From Lachnocurva sp029100405 (GTDB lineage Bacteria; Bacillota; Clostridia; Lachnospirales; Lachnospiraceae), in assembly GCA_046263755.1 (NCBI GenBank), contig JBJYZC010000004.1, positions 132,141-196,140 on the forward strand: a stretch of 64,000 nucleotides of DNA, written 5' to 3'. This document shows positions 8,540 to 19,169 of this stretch, one piece after another. Position 1 is the first letter of the stretch; every line of letters starts with the position of its first letter. The notes beneath the pieces were generated by a model. It was not told where the DNA came from, did not search any database, and was given only the letters and a program-made list of their open reading frames with translations. Made by a program: the position numbers and the translations under genes.

Positions 8540-11500
8540 TTACAAACGAAAGGCAAGCTCAACCTGAAGATAAAGGGAATAAAGGCAGACTTCGCGGATC
8601 CTTTTATGACTGGTCTTCGACAGTGCCAGGGCATACCATTCGATCTGCCGCCGGTAGCGGTTCAAAAGTTCCTCCCCATTTTTTACCCGGTCGGTCTTAT
8701 AATCCACGATGACGATCTCATCCCCTTCGACAAACCAGGCGTCCACAGCTCCCTGGACCATCACAAGTCGGTTCGGATCCCTTGTTTCTGACAAAGCGTT
8801 TCCCTTCTGTCCTTCTTTTGGCTGATCCGAAGGAGAGATCTCCTCCAGAGAGACCCTTCTCAATAAGTCCGCCGGCCGCTCGAGATCGTCCGGATCTACT
8901 CCCAGAACAAAGGGCGTCTCCCGATGAAGCGTTCCAAGCAAGGCGGCTTCATGCATTCTCCTGGAAAGATCGGACCCAAGGAAGGACAAAAGCTGTGACA
9001 GATTCAAAAGTTCTGCCTCTTCATGATTTAGAAAGCCTTCTGACAGCATCCGGTCTCTTTCCCGGGCCAGCTCCTCTTGATTTCCCGGCATCTCCCGGGT
9101 AAAGTCATAGACCTCCAGAAAACGGTGCATGGCCGTACCACGAAGAGCGGCATTTGGAATTTTGGACTTTGTTCCAAAGAACTCCCAGCAATTTTCCGGC
9201 TCATCCAAATCATCCGGCTCACCTTTCTTTGCTTCCGGATCATTTCTCGCCGCTTCACTTCCTGCTGCTATCTCTTTTTCCTGCTTCGAAGCGGTACCGT
9301 CATCCCGGTCTGTATTTCCCTGCAGAAAATCCGCCGGCTGACCGGGTTCTTCTTCGCTCTCTTTAAGATCCGTCTTTTCTTCCATGGCTCTGTGCTTCAG
9401 TTCGCTGACCGAATAGATCTGCTTTAAGCCCTCTCTCTCATCCTTGGGATAAAGATAGACCATCCGGTCCTGAATCGATTTTTCGATTTCAGGAGCTGCC
9501 TTTGAAAAAAGGTCCATCAGGGCCTCCCGGTCGCTCCCCTGACGAAGGACATCATCGGCATTTTGTAAGACCAGATCCTCCGCTTTGATTTCCCGGATCG
9601 GATACTTGTCCGGTTCTATAGACAAAGCCATCCGGATCCAGTCCATATAAGATTTGGCATTCAGGACTTCAAAAGGGCTGATGTCCCGCTGGCCCGGTAA
9701 GGCCGGATCCTTGGCAGCAGCCATACCGGTGATGATCAGCTTCTCCTTTGCACGGGTCATGGCGACATAGAGGACCCTTAGCTCCTCGCCCATACTCTCC
9801 GTCTGTATAAAGGAAGTCAGAGCTTCCCGATAGAGATAAGTCTTCCGTCTCCTGTAATCCCCATGAATATAGGAAATGGCCATGCCTTCCTCGGGATGCA
9901 TCAGGATGGTTTCACTTGTTTCCTTTTTATAGATCGAATCCCCGGCAGCCGCCAGGATCACCACCGGAAATTCCAGGCCCTTACTTAAATGGATGGTCAT
10001 GATGGTGACATGATCTGCGCCATTGCCGGAATCCTTCGCCGATGGATTCAATGAATATTTCTTCAACTTTCTAATATACTGCATGAAGGAAAACACATTA
10101 TGACCGGATCCTGCTTCAAAATTCACCGCCAGATCGACGATTTTTTCGAGATTGGCTCTTCTCTTCTCTCCTTCGGGCAGAGAATATACGTAATTCAGGA
10201 ATCCGGTCTCATCCAGAATATGCTGAATTAAATCGAAAAGCGGGGTCCTTTCTGCTTCCTTCCGATATTTCTGCAGCATCAGATAGAAACGGAGGATGGG
10301 ATCCTCGATCTCGTCTTCTTTCCCTTCCTCTTTTCCTTCCTCTGCCATATCCTCTGCATAATTTAAAACTGCCTCAGAAAAGGACAATTCCGAATACTTC
10401 TCCCTTACCTCTGCCAGCTTATCATCCCCGACACGAAACATGGCAGAATGCAGGACCGAGGCCATAGGGATATCCTGAAGCGGATTGTCGATCAGATTCA
10501 AAAAAGACAAAAGGACATTGACTTCCGAAGTATCCAGATAATTTGTTTCTGCCATAAGCCTGGCAGGTATGGCATAAGACTTTAAGATTTCCAGGACCTT
10601 CTGCTGGAAGGGCCCGGACTTTCGGGTCAAAATAGCGATATCTCCGGGGCGGACCGGCCGAAAGCCCCCGGATCTCGTATCTGTCACCTTACCATTTTGC
10701 AAGAGTTCCAAGATCCGGCCGGCGATCATAAGCGCTTCGAATTCGATCTTATCCTGGATGTCCGGATTTTTCCTCGGGAAAGATTCTTCCTTTCCAAGTA
10801 GGATCTCCGGTCGAAAAGAATCCTCGGGATCTTCTGGGTACCACTCCGCCCCATAATGTAAGAGAGCTTTCCCCCGGTAGCTGACTCCGCCGACTTCCTC
10901 GGACATGATCCTTTGGAAAACATCATTTGTGATCGTAAGGACCTCTCTCCGGCTGCGGAAATTCTTGGTAAGATCGATCCGGACCTGGCTTTCTGACAGA
11001 TCATCGCTGAAAGACTTATATTTTGCCATAAAAATCTCAGGTCTGGCCTGCCGGAAGCGATAGATGGACTGCTTGACATCTCCGACCATGAAATAGTTAT
11101 TTCTGCCTGTCGAAGCCCGGGAAATGCTGTAAAGCAAAAGCTCCTGGACTTCGTTCGAATCCTGGTACTCATCGATCATGACTTCCTCGAACTGTTTCTG
11201 GAATTCGTAAGCTGCAGACTTTGGGCTTCCGTCCCGGTTGACCAGGATCTCCAGGGCATAGTGCTCCATGTCGGAGAAATCCATAAGATGAGCCTTCTGC
11301 TTGGCTTCCAGAAAAGCCTCCTGATATTCGATCGTAAGATCGACCAGTTTATGAACCAGGGGGTTCAGATAGGAAAAAATCCCAACAAGATCCGAAAAGG
11401 GATCCGTGCTGAGCTTAGCCTGAATTTCTTTCACTGCCGCCTTATATTGATCCCGGACATTTCTTAAACTTTCATATTCTTCCTTGGAATATTCGAATTT

Positions 11501-12376
11501 TTTGGAGGGTTGATTCAACCTTTTGAATTCCAGACCGGACAGTTTCCGAAAGAAACTCTCCGGATCCGCTTCCCGATCGAGATCCTCCAGGCTCTCCTGA
11601 TCCGACCGGATGGTCTTCAATGTCGATTGATAAGCTACCTGATCCTGAAAGGCTTCCACTAGATCCCTTGTACTGAGAACTGCCCAGCGGATGACTTCCT
11701 TCATCTCATGAAAATATCTCTGAAACCAGTTTTCCCCGGTGATTGCTTCCCTGGTCTGATCCTCATAGGGCTTATTTAAAGACAAAAGCCAATCCTTGGG
11801 CCAGGGGAAGCTCTGAGCATGGTTATAGAGAGAAAAAACAAGATCCCTGACTTTCTGGTCTGTATTTCTCGTCCCATAAAATCGTATCAGATCTAAAAAA
11901 TCCCTATCTTTCTGCCCGTCCTTTTCCTCGTAATGAGAAGCAAAGACCTGATCCATGACCTCCTGGCCAAGAAGTTTGGTCTCTGTCTGATCAGCTACCC
12001 GAAAAGACGGATCCAGGCCGATCTCGTCGAAATGATTCCTTATAATATAGGAGCAAAAACTATCGATCGTTGTGATCTTGGCATGGCTGATCAGGGTCCT
12101 CTGCCGACGAAGATGAAGATTTTTCGGATCTAAGGCATTCGCTTCTTCAATGGCCTCCCGGATTCTCTCCTTCATTTCTCCGGCGGCTGCCTTGGTAAAG
12201 GTCACAACCAAAAGCCGATCGACATCGACCGGATGATCCTTGGAGAGGATCTTCTGCAGGATACGTTCTACCAAAACGGCTGTTTTTCCGGAACCGGCGG
12301 CAGCGGAAACCAATAGATCTCTGCCGGAGGTATGAATGACCAATTCCTGTTCTTCTGTCCATTTTTTCTCAGCCAT
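8540..12376 (-). CDS. addA: ATP-dependent helicase/nuclease subunit A (AddA)
   Basis: 1,278 aa. Start at 12376 (MAEKKWTEEQ) with AGGAGAA upstream. Subunit of the AddAB (RecBCD-type) enzyme that resects double-strand breaks for recombination. UvrD-type helicase with Walker A AAAGSGKTAVLVERI near residue 25, Walker B/DExx around DEYQDSNEVQ, and helicase motif VTIMTIHLSKGLEFPVV; the C-terminal RecB-like nuclease carries GAVDAWF ... IVDYKTDRV. An acidic low-complexity segment (about residues 1,000-1,080) joins helicase and nuclease parts. One base separates its ATG from the addB stop codon, implying translational coupling. Confidence 0.97.
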   Translation of the reverse strand: MAEKKWTEEQELVIHTSGRDLLVSAAAGSGKTAVLVERILQKILSKDHPVDVDRLLVVTFTKAAAGEMKERIREAIEEANALDPKNLHLRRQRTLISHAKITTIDSFCSYIIRNHFDEIGLDPSFRVADQTETKLLGQEVMDQVFASHYEEKDGQKDRDFLDLIRFYGTRNTDQKVRDLVFSLYNHAQSFPWPKDWLLSLNKPYEDQTREAITGENWFQRYFHEMKEVIRWAVLSTRDLVEAFQDQVAYQSTLKTIRSDQESLEDLDREADPESFFRKLSGLEFKRLNQPSKKFEYSKEEYESLRNVRDQYKAAVKEIQAKLSTDPFSDLVGIFSYLNPLVHKLVDLTIEYQEAFLEAKQKAHLMDFSDMEHYALEILVNRDGSPKSAAYEFQKQFEEVMIDEYQDSNEVQELLLYSISRASTGRNNYFMVGDVKQSIYRFRQARPEIFMAKYKSFSDDLSESQVRIDLTKNFRSRREVLTITNDVFQRIMSEEVGGVSYRGKALLHYGAEWYPEDPEDSFRPEILLGKEESFPRKNPDIQDKIEFEALMIAGRILELLQNGKVTDTRSGGFRPVRPGDIAILTRKSGPFQQKVLEILKSYAIPARLMAETNYLDTSEVNVLLSFLNLIDNPLQDIPMASVLHSAMFRVGDDKLAEVREKYSELSFSEAVLNYAEDMAEEGKEEGKEDEIEDPILRFYLMLQKYRKEAERTPLFDLIQHILDETGFLNYVYSLPEGEKRRANLEKIVDLAVNFEAGSGHNVFSFMQYIRKLKKYSLNPSAKDSGNGADHVTIMTIHLSKGLEFPVVILAAAGDSIYKKETSETILMHPEEGMAISYIHGDYRRRKTYLYREALTSFIQTESMGEELRVLYVAMTRAKEKLIITGMAAAKDPALPGQRDISPFEVLNAKSYMDWIRMALSIEPDKYPIREIKAEDLVLQNADDVLRQGSDREALMDLFSKAAPEIEKSIQDRMVYLYPKDEREGLKQIYSVSELKHRAMEEKTDLKESEEEPGQPADFLQGNTDRDDGTASKQEKEIAAGSEAARNDPEAKKGEPDDLDEPENCWEFFGTKSKIPNAALRGTAMHRFLEVYDFTREMPGNQEELARERDRMLSEGFLNHEEAELLNLSQLLSFLGSDLSRRMHEAALLGTLHRETPFVLGVDPDDLERPADLLRRVSLEEISPSDQPKEGQKGNALSETRDPNRLVMVQGAVDAWFVEGDEIVIVDYKTDRVKNGEELLNRYRRQIEWYALALSKTSHKRIREVCLYSLYLQVELAFRL

Positions 12377-12377
12377 G

Positions 12378-15300
12378 TCAGTTCTCCTTCCATCCGGCAT
12401 TCGGATCGATCTCACGATAGCGGAATCCGTTCAGGCTGCTGTCAAAACCGCAGACCGATTTCAATTTGCAATAATCACATCCCTTGCTGCCTTTCAAGCG
12501 ATAGGGTCTGGCCTCGATATGCCCCGCCCGGATCTCTTCTCCTTCCTTTACAACAAGGTCTCTGACATCCGAAAGCACCTTACGGAAGGACTCTTCGGAA
12601 ATGAGATTGGAAGCCTTGGGATAGACCGGCGAAGACTTCCTGGTCTTCCCTCCCGGATTCTGATCCAGAGCCAGAAGGACTTTCTCATTCGAATTTGCCA
12701 GGCCATCATGTCCCACTTTTTTCAGCGTTTCTTCGATGATCTCACCATTGACCCTGTCCTGATCTTCGCCAGAGTCTGTCTCCTCCATCCCCTTTGTTTC
12801 GTCGAGCAGGGGTTCCTGCACATGATAGAGATAGGCAGCAGCCGGGACAGATTCCTGTCCGAATTTTCTCTTCTCTCCGGCGAGAGCGGCATCCATGTAG
12901 ATCAGCAACTGGATCATCAGCCCGCCATAGACTTCCGGTGCACTGAATTCCTTGGAACCAGACTTATAGTCAATGATCTTGACATAGACCTTGCCATCGG
13001 ACTGCATGATATCGATCCGGTCGATCCGGCCGGTAAAGTGCATGACCTCACCATTGGAAAGAGGATAAGACAGGTCCTGGTCCGATGCCAGTTCCGTTAA
13101 ATTGACCTCGAAATCATCCGGCAGAAAACGGCCTCTTCGAATCTGATTCCGAATGAGGTCAACCGTATGATGGAGGGTATGTTTCATAAGTTCCAGAGTG
13201 AAGCGGCTTCTGGCATCCTCTAAGAATTCCTGCCTTGCCATCTCCCCATAAGAATCCTCAATGCAGCGGTCCAGGATCTCATCCGAGATGTCATCCGTTA
13301 CCGTTGAGAAATCATAATCTTTATAGATCGGATCCGATTTTAAGATATCGGAATAACGTTTCAAAACATCATGATAGATGATACCGACATCCTGATCACT
13401 CAGTTCATGTTCCTTCCGTTCCTTCAGATTCAGTCCATAAGTCAGGAAATAGGAATAAGGGCAGGCAGCATACTGCTCCATCTTCGAGACCGACCCCTTC
13501 AGATTCTTCTTGGACAGAAGCTGTCCTACTGCCGCCGACAATTGCTCGGGCTGATGGATATAGAAGAAGGAAGAGAGAATCCTGGCCAGATCCAGAGGGC
13601 GTGTCTTCTGAAACCAAAGCATAAGGCCGGAAAGGGCCTGGTCGGCTTCCGACAGATCCGAATCAGCCTGGGATCCTGCATCAGAACCTTCCGAAACAGA
13701 CGCAGTCTCCCGGTAACGGTCTTCCTTTCTTCGCTTCATCCAGTCCTGCAAGAGGTCCACGAGGACAGACTCTGCCGTCTCAGGACTTACCGCCTGGCTA
13801 AGCTCGTCCCCTGCATCCGGCCGTTCCACGGAAAGTCCCGGGAAGATCTTCTTCAATTCCCGGAAGAGATAAGACGGCTTTCCTTCGCTTCCGTCCGCAT
13901 TCCGGACACTTGTGGAAATATAGATCAGATCCGAAGGCTTAGACAACATCCGAAAGAGATAAAAACGTTGTTCAAAAGACCGCTCCCGGGTCGTTTCCGA
14001 CAGACGGTAACCGTCTTCTGCCAGCATATTCCGTTCCAGATCCGAAAGGATTCCGCCCCGCTCTTCACTTTTCGGGATCTGGCCTTCATTGGCACCGAGA
14101 AGAAAGAGAACTTTGATCTCTTCCAAACGGGTCCTGGTGATATCGCCGAAAAGGACCCGGTCCTTACTGGGCGGAATCCGCCCGATCCGGAAGGTTTCAA
14201 AGCCGGCATTTAAGATTTCAAGGAAGTCCTCTGCCGTCAATTTCTCATCTTCCAGGATATCTGCCATCTTATGAAGCAGGGACAAGAGCATGGCAAAAAC
14301 CTCACTGTCCTCTCTTTCTCTCTTATCATCCCCTGCCTTTTCAAAAGCCAGGGCAGAGCCTTCCAGAAATTTTCGTACTTTCAGTCGGTCCATAAGATGA
14401 CAGATCGCCATTGCCATCAGGCGGGGATTACCTTCTGCCGCCCCTATCTCATCCAGGAAAGGTGTGAGATTCCCCATCAGATTTTCCCGGATCTCATTGA
14501 TATAAGCCAAATCATCCTCTGTCATATTGCCGGGCAGATAGGGAAAAGGCTTCTCATAGGAAGATCTGCCGCGAATTCCCATCTGAAGGACATAATTATC
14601 CAGAAGGTCCGTATCTTCCCGGCTTAAAATGGGAATACCGGAACGAAGAAGATGGAAAACGCTTCGGTAGGAGAAGTCCATGATCTGAATTTCAAATAAG
14701 CCCCGAACAAATTCCATCAGAGGATGCCCGTCCAGAGATGTCTTTCCGTCAACAAAGCATGGGATCTGATAGCGGTCGAAGATCCGGGGCACCAGATTCT
14801 GATAAGAGGCGAGGTCCGGACAGACGATACCGAAATCCTTATAATGATATCCCCTGGTCCGGCAGAGTTCCCGTATCTTTGCCGCTGTATATTCCAGTTC
14901 TCTTCTCCGGTCCAAAAGGCTTAAGAGATGGATCTCATGATTTTTCCCCACTGGAAAGGGCGACCTTCCTTCCAGCCCTCTCTCTCCCTCTGCCATCGTT
15001 TTCAGAAGATGGAAGATCTCACCGTCTTCCCGGAAACGATGGGAAGGCAGATCCGGGCAGAGAATCGGACTTGCCAGCATGGTATTCGTTTCTTTGGCAA
15101 TCTTTAAAAGCTCTTTGATCTGCCTCTTACTCATGGCAAAAAGCTCGCTGTCCTCTGCCTCCTTAAGATAATCCTGTTCGGGGTCGATCGTGACAGTGAC
15201 ATAGATATCCTTTGCCATGGAGAAGATCCGATAAAGCAGTTTCTTCTGCACCGGCGTAAAACCGGTAAAATCATCGAAGGAGAAGACCGCATTTCTTGCC

Positions 15301-15878
15301 ACCCGGCTTTCCTCAATGACATCGCAGAGAAGATCCGGGATCTCCTCCCGGGTGATATAGTGATCCTTCAGAAAGTCCTGAAAGCCCTGATAGATCACAC
15401 GGATATCCTTGATCTTCTTCTCGAATTCCCGGGGAAAACCCGACAGGCTCGAGATTTCATCCAGCGTTTCGACCGGGATATCGTACTGCTGAAGCTCCGA
15501 GATCAGAGATTTCAGTTCGGAAATATAGCCCGGTTTCTTTAACTGCCTCTTTAAAACGGTCAGCCGGTCTGCATTTTTCTCGGCTACCCGCCGAAGGACC
15601 AGGTTCTTCCCGACTTCTTCCAAAGTGTCCGGTTTCTTAGTTCCAAGCTCGCTGAAGATCCGATAGGCCAGACGGGCAAAGGAGAGAACTTCGATATTCC
15701 TGAGAATATGGTCCGGATGAAGCTTAACAAGCTGACTCTGGGTCGACAGAGTGAACTGCTCCGGAACCACGCATAAGAAGCTTCGGTCAGGCTCCTTCCC
15801 GGACTGGCGGATCAATTCCTCGTACATGCGGTATGATTTTCCGCTGCCAGGATTTCCTAAGATCAGATGTAATGCCAT
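12378..15878 (-). CDS. addB: ATP-dependent nuclease subunit B (AddB)
   Basis: 1,166 aa, usual length for AddB. N-terminal P-loop ILGNPGSGKSYRMYEEL; C-terminal nuclease domain with GRIDRIDI ... VKIIDYKSG. Cys residues framing the nuclease (AACPYSYF, then GCDYCKLKSVCGF near the C-terminus) match the [4Fe-4S] cluster of AddB. Works with AddA encoded directly downstream. Lies 58 bp after prfA in the same direction. Confidence 0.97.
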   Translation of the reverse strand: MALHLILGNPGSGKSYRMYEELIRQSGKEPDRSFLCVVPEQFTLSTQSQLVKLHPDHILRNIEVLSFARLAYRIFSELGTKKPDTLEEVGKNLVLRRVAEKNADRLTVLKRQLKKPGYISELKSLISELQQYDIPVETLDEISSLSGFPREFEKKIKDIRVIYQGFQDFLKDHYITREEIPDLLCDVIEESRVARNAVFSFDDFTGFTPVQKKLLYRIFSMAKDIYVTVTIDPEQDYLKEAEDSELFAMSKRQIKELLKIAKETNTMLASPILCPDLPSHRFREDGEIFHLLKTMAEGERGLEGRSPFPVGKNHEIHLLSLLDRRRELEYTAAKIRELCRTRGYHYKDFGIVCPDLASYQNLVPRIFDRYQIPCFVDGKTSLDGHPLMEFVRGLFEIQIMDFSYRSVFHLLRSGIPILSREDTDLLDNYVLQMGIRGRSSYEKPFPYLPGNMTEDDLAYINEIRENLMGNLTPFLDEIGAAEGNPRLMAMAICHLMDRLKVRKFLEGSALAFEKAGDDKREREDSEVFAMLLSLLHKMADILEDEKLTAEDFLEILNAGFETFRIGRIPPSKDRVLFGDITRTRLEEIKVLFLLGANEGQIPKSEERGGILSDLERNMLAEDGYRLSETTRERSFEQRFYLFRMLSKPSDLIYISTSVRNADGSEGKPSYLFRELKKIFPGLSVERPDAGDELSQAVSPETAESVLVDLLQDWMKRRKEDRYRETASVSEGSDAGSQADSDLSEADQALSGLMLWFQKTRPLDLARILSSFFYIHQPEQLSAAVGQLLSKKNLKGSVSKMEQYAACPYSYFLTYGLNLKERKEHELSDQDVGIIYHDVLKRYSDILKSDPIYKDYDFSTVTDDISDEILDRCIEDSYGEMARQEFLEDARSRFTLELMKHTLHHTVDLIRNQIRRGRFLPDDFEVNLTELASDQDLSYPLSNGEVMHFTGRIDRIDIMQSDGKVYVKIIDYKSGSKEFSAPEVYGGLMIQLLIYMDAALAGEKRKFGQESVPAAAYLYHVQEPLLDETKGMEETDSGEDQDRVNGEIIEETLKKVGHDGLANSNEKVLLALDQNPGGKTRKSSPVYPKASNLISEESFRKVLSDVRDLVVKEGEEIRAGHIEARPYRLKGSKGCDYCKLKSVCGFDSSLNGFRYREIDPNAGWKEN

Positions 15879-15936
15879 AGAATCCCCCTTTCCCCTTGTT
15901 TGTCTCTTCTTTGAACCTCTTCTTTAATCCTCTGCT

Positions 15937-17013
15937 TTAATTCTCTTCTTCCATGCGGGTCAGCTTTTTGGCCTGGTCAGCAGCCATCAAAGCATCAATG
16001 ATATCCTGCAGATCGCCGTCCATGACCTTATCCAATGTATAAAGCGTCAGATTGATCCGGTGATCCGTCACACGGCCCTGCGGGAAGTTATAAGTCCGGC
16101 ATTTCTCAGAACGGTCTCCGCTTCCGATCTGGGAAAGCCTTGCATCCGAAGCCTCCTTCTGCCGTTTCTGAAGTTCCAGATCATAGAGCTTGGTACGAAG
16201 CAGGGCAAAAGCCTTCTCCTTGTTCTGCAGCTGAGACTTCTCGGTCTGACTGTAGATCACAATACCGGTCGGATAATGGGTCAGACGAACCGCCGAGTCG
16301 GTGGTATTGACGCACTGACCTCCATTTCCGGATGCCCGCATGACATCGATCCGGTAGTCCTTCTCATTGATTTCAATGTCAAAATCCTCGGCTTCCGGCA
16401 TGACTGCCACCGTGCAGGTCGATGTGTGGATCCGGCCGCCGGATTCCGTTGCCGGGACTCTCTGGACTCTGTGGACACCGGATTCATATTTCAGAATCGA
16501 ATAGGCTCCCTGACCATCCACCTTGAAATTGACCTTTTTCATACCGCCGATCCCGGTTTCTTCACACTCCAAGAGCTCTGTCTTCCAGCCTCTCCGGTCA
16601 ATGTACTTCATATACATCCGGTAGATCTCCGCAGCAAAAAGTGCTGCCTCATCTCCACCTGCACCGGCCCGGATCTCCATAATGACATTCTTATCATCGT
16701 TCGGATCCTTAGGAAGAAGAAGGATCTTCAGTTTTTTCTCCAGCTTTTCCCGATCGGATCTGGCTTCAGCGAGGTCTTCCTTGATCAGATCCCGCATTTC
16801 TTCATCCTTCTCCTCGGACAACATGGCAAGAGAATCCTCGATCGTTTGTCCCTTCTCTTTATAGGCCTTATAGGTCTCGACAATGGGAGTGATCTCCGCC
16901 TGCTCCTTCATCAATTTCTGCAGACGTTTGGAATCATTTGCCACATCGGGCTCACTCATGAGATTCAAGATCTCCTCAGATCTCATGATTAAATCATCTA
17001 ATCGTTCAAACAT
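15937..17013 (-). CDS. prfA: Peptide chain release factor 1
   Basis: 358 aa. Recognises UAA/UAG and triggers peptide release. The anticodon-like PAT motif of RF1 is present (RVPATESGGRIHTS), as is the catalytic GGQ loop (SGNGGQCVNTTDSAV). RF2-type SPF is absent. The ATG directly abuts the TAA of prmC (no spacing), an arrangement widely conserved because PrmC methylates the GGQ glutamine of this protein. Confidence 0.98.
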   Translation of the reverse strand: MFERLDDLIMRSEEILNLMSEPDVANDSKRLQKLMKEQAEITPIVETYKAYKEKGQTIEDSLAMLSEEKDEEMRDLIKEDLAEARSDREKLEKKLKILLLPKDPNDDKNVIMEIRAGAGGDEAALFAAEIYRMYMKYIDRRGWKTELLECEETGIGGMKKVNFKVDGQGAYSILKYESGVHRVQRVPATESGGRIHTSTCTVAVMPEAEDFDIEINEKDYRIDVMRASGNGGQCVNTTDSAVRLTHYPTGIVIYSQTEKSQLQNKEKAFALLRTKLYDLELQKRQKEASDARLSQIGSGDRSEKCRTYNFPQGRVTDHRINLTLYTLDKVMDGDLQDIIDALMAADQAKKLTRMEEEN

Positions 17014-17886
17014 TTATCTCATCTCTTTCTTTCCAAGTACAACACGGTCATTCCCTGCCAGATCCTGTACGGTTCTTATATCCGTAAATCCGGCATCTTC
17101 CATCAGCTTTGTGACAGATTCTGCCTGGTCAAAGCCGATCTCCAGGAAAAGGGATCCCAGGTCATTCAGTCTCTCATAAGCTCCCGGGATCAGCCGCCGA
17201 TAGATGGACAGACCGTCCGCTCCGCCATCCAGGGAAAGCTTAGGGTCGCCCAGCCGGACTTCCGGCATGAGTCCCGGAATTACATCCGATGGAATATAGG
17301 GCGGGTTGGAGACGATAATGTCATAGTTTTTCGAAACTGTTTCATCACAAAAGTCAAACAGGTCTCCCTGATGAAAACAAATTTTCCCTTCGGCTCCCAG
17401 TCGCTTCGCATTTTCTCTGGCAATGGAAAGAGCTTTTTTTGACAGATCCGAAGCCTCCGGGCAAAGTTCCCCGACCTTATCTCTATTTCTCAAATAAAGC
17501 GACAGAATAATACATCCGGAACCCGTGCAGAGATCTAAGATACGGACTCTGCCGGTCCGGCTTAGAAGGTCTTTTTCTGCCTCAATGACCAGGCTTTCCG
17601 TGTCCTGGCGGGGGATCAGGACGTCTTTTGAGACCAGAAATTCATATCCCATGAAATCCTGCACCCCGGTCAGATGCTGGAGGGGCACCCGGTCTGCCCG
17701 CCGCATGATAAGGGACCGATAGGCAGTCTCTATGGCATCCGCAGGACAAGATTTCTTTAGGATATAAGTCGAATAGTCCATGCCCGCAGCATAAAAAAGA
17801 AGCTCCCTGGCGTCAAATTCGGGGTCCGGGACCCCATGTTCTCTTAAGATACGGACTCCCTCCTGCCGCAGTTCTCTATAATTCAA
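17014..17886 (-). CDS. prmC: Release factor glutamine methyltransferase PrmC (HemK)
   Basis: 290 aa. SAM-dependent N5-methylation of the GGQ glutamine of release factors. SAM motif ILDLCTGSGCIILSL and the catalytic NPPY motif (IIVSNPPYIP). The best start is TTG at 17886 (NYRELRQEG), preceded by GAGAGGT; the N-terminal region that follows aligns with typical PrmC starts. Directly followed by prfA. Confidence 0.96.
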   Translation of the reverse strand: MNYRELRQEGVRILREHGVPDPEFDARELLFYAAGMDYSTYILKKSCPADAIETAYRSLIMRRADRVPLQHLTGVQDFMGYEFLVSKDVLIPRQDTESLVIEAEKDLLSRTGRVRILDLCTGSGCIILSLYLRNRDKVGELCPEASDLSKKALSIARENAKRLGAEGKICFHQGDLFDFCDETVSKNYDIIVSNPPYIPSDVIPGLMPEVRLGDPKLSLDGGADGLSIYRRLIPGAYERLNDLGSLFLEIGFDQAESVTKLMEDAGFTDIRTVQDLAGNDRVVLGKKEMR

Positions 17887-17990
17887 AGTGACCTCTCATT
17901 CTAGAACAAATATCGCGAAATTTAAAATAAAAAATCATCCCTGATTTCAAACTTTTTTAAGTCCATAAGATTCCGGAAAATTTCATATCG

Positions 17991-18923
17991 CTAGAACTTA
18001 TCCTTGTTCTTTTCCTGAAAGGCCTTCCAGTCAAAGACCGCCTCGACAGAAGCGATCCCGACTTCGATCATATCATCGTCCGGCTCCCGTGTCGTCAGTT
18101 TCTGTAAAGCCAGACCCGGCTTACTCAAGAGATTCACCACCGGATTCTCAGAACGGCCGGCCCAGCGGATGAATTCATATGAAATGCCGGCCACGACCGG
18201 GATCAGAAGCAGACGAAGAAGGATCTGCATCAGAGGATTCGATGACCGAATGAACATAAAAACAAAAATACTGATGATCATGACAATAAAAATAAAACTG
18301 GTGCCGCAGCGCTTGTGAAGGCGGGTCGACTTTTTCACATTCAAAACGGTCAGGGGCAGGCCATTTTCCACGCAGTTAATGCATTTGTGTTCTGCGCCAT
18401 GATACATGAAGACCCGTTTGATATCTTCCATTCTGGAGATCAGTAAAATGTAGACCAGAAAGATCAAAACCCGGATCAGTCCCTCCAGAGCAGTCACCGC
18501 AAAGCGGTTTGGGATTAGCCTGCCCATGAGCTTGGACAAGCCGTAAGGGAGCAGGAAAAAAACCAGAACAGCTACGATAAGGGAGAAAACGAAGCTGCCC
18601 CAGAGTTCCCGGGATTCCATCTTCTTTTTCTCTTCTTCTGTCATCTTTGCCTTTTTGGCCTTCGTTTCCTCATCATCCTCGAAATAATTGGCAGAGGTCA
18701 AAAGAGACTGAATGCCGGTCACCAGAGAATAGAAGAAGGATACCATGCCCCGGATAATGGGCACTTTGAGCCATGGATTCTGATCAAAATTGTCTGTTTT
18801 CTCATCGATATGGATACTTTTATCCGGGAGGCGGACTGCGACAGCATATTTACTGCCGGACCGCATCATAACGCCCTCCATGACCGCCTGACCGCCGATT
18901 CCTGAATATACTTTACCTGCCAA
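17991..18923 (-). CDS. DUF1385 membrane protein (YqhQ family)
   Basis: 310 aa. Starts MAGKVYSGIGGQAVMEGVMMR, hallmark of DUF1385, from a TTG codon at 18923 with AAAGGAG six bases before it. At least four hydrophobic segments (around residues 45-65, 105-130, 145-165, 215-245). The family is conserved near prmC/prfA and rpmE in Firmicutes, where it is often used as a marker; its function is not established. Intergenic distance to prmC is 104 bp. Confidence 0.9.
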   Translation of the reverse strand: MAGKVYSGIGGQAVMEGVMMRSGSKYAVAVRLPDKSIHIDEKTDNFDQNPWLKVPIIRGMVSFFYSLVTGIQSLLTSANYFEDDEETKAKKAKMTEEEKKKMESRELWGSFVFSLIVAVLVFFLLPYGLSKLMGRLIPNRFAVTALEGLIRVLIFLVYILLISRMEDIKRVFMYHGAEHKCINCVENGLPLTVLNVKKSTRLHKRCGTSFIFIVMIISIFVFMFIRSSNPLMQILLRLLLIPVVAGISYEFIRWAGRSENPVVNLLSKPGLALQKLTTREPDDDMIEVGIASVEAVFDWKAFQEKNKDKF

Positions 18924-18972
18924 GAGTTTCTCCTTTGTTTTACGAGTATAGTTTTGACTTCCGACTTGTTGA

Positions 18973-19001
18973 CACCACTTGCATGCTTTTCATGCGTGGT
19001 G
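18973..19001. repeat. Extragenic palindrome, second copy of the 8474-8521 element
   Basis: CACCAC-TT-GCATG / CATGC-GTGGTG, with loop CTTTT, followed by GCAGATTTGTTGACACTATAATC, here given only in part: the tail TTGACACTATAATC parallels the TTTACACTGTAATC tail that follows the copy at 8506-8534. It lies in the spacer between rpmE and yqhQ (18924-19169). Confidence 0.6.
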
Positions 19002-19113
19002 GCAGATTTGTTGACACTATAATCATTCTATCACAGTTTTCACGAGCCTCCAAAGACTGTCTGCAGTTCTTCTTTTTTAGCTTTCCAAACCGCCGAGACT
19101 GCGATGGAGAGAC

Positions 19114-19145
19114 GAAAAAAGGGGTTGAGGAAAATCCTCAACCCC
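19114..19145 (-). terminator. rpmE terminator
   Basis: On the - strand GGGGTTGAGGA - TTT loop - TCCTCAACCCC, then TTTTTT. Strong rho-independent terminator 25 bp after the rpmE stop. Confidence 0.93.
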
Positions 19146-19169
19146 GATCGACCAGATGTTACGATTGGA

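Noticed and set aside
19001..19022. TTGACA next to TATAAT-like bases in the repeat tail
   Set aside because: The two boxes are separated by a single base, so they cannot act as one promoter.
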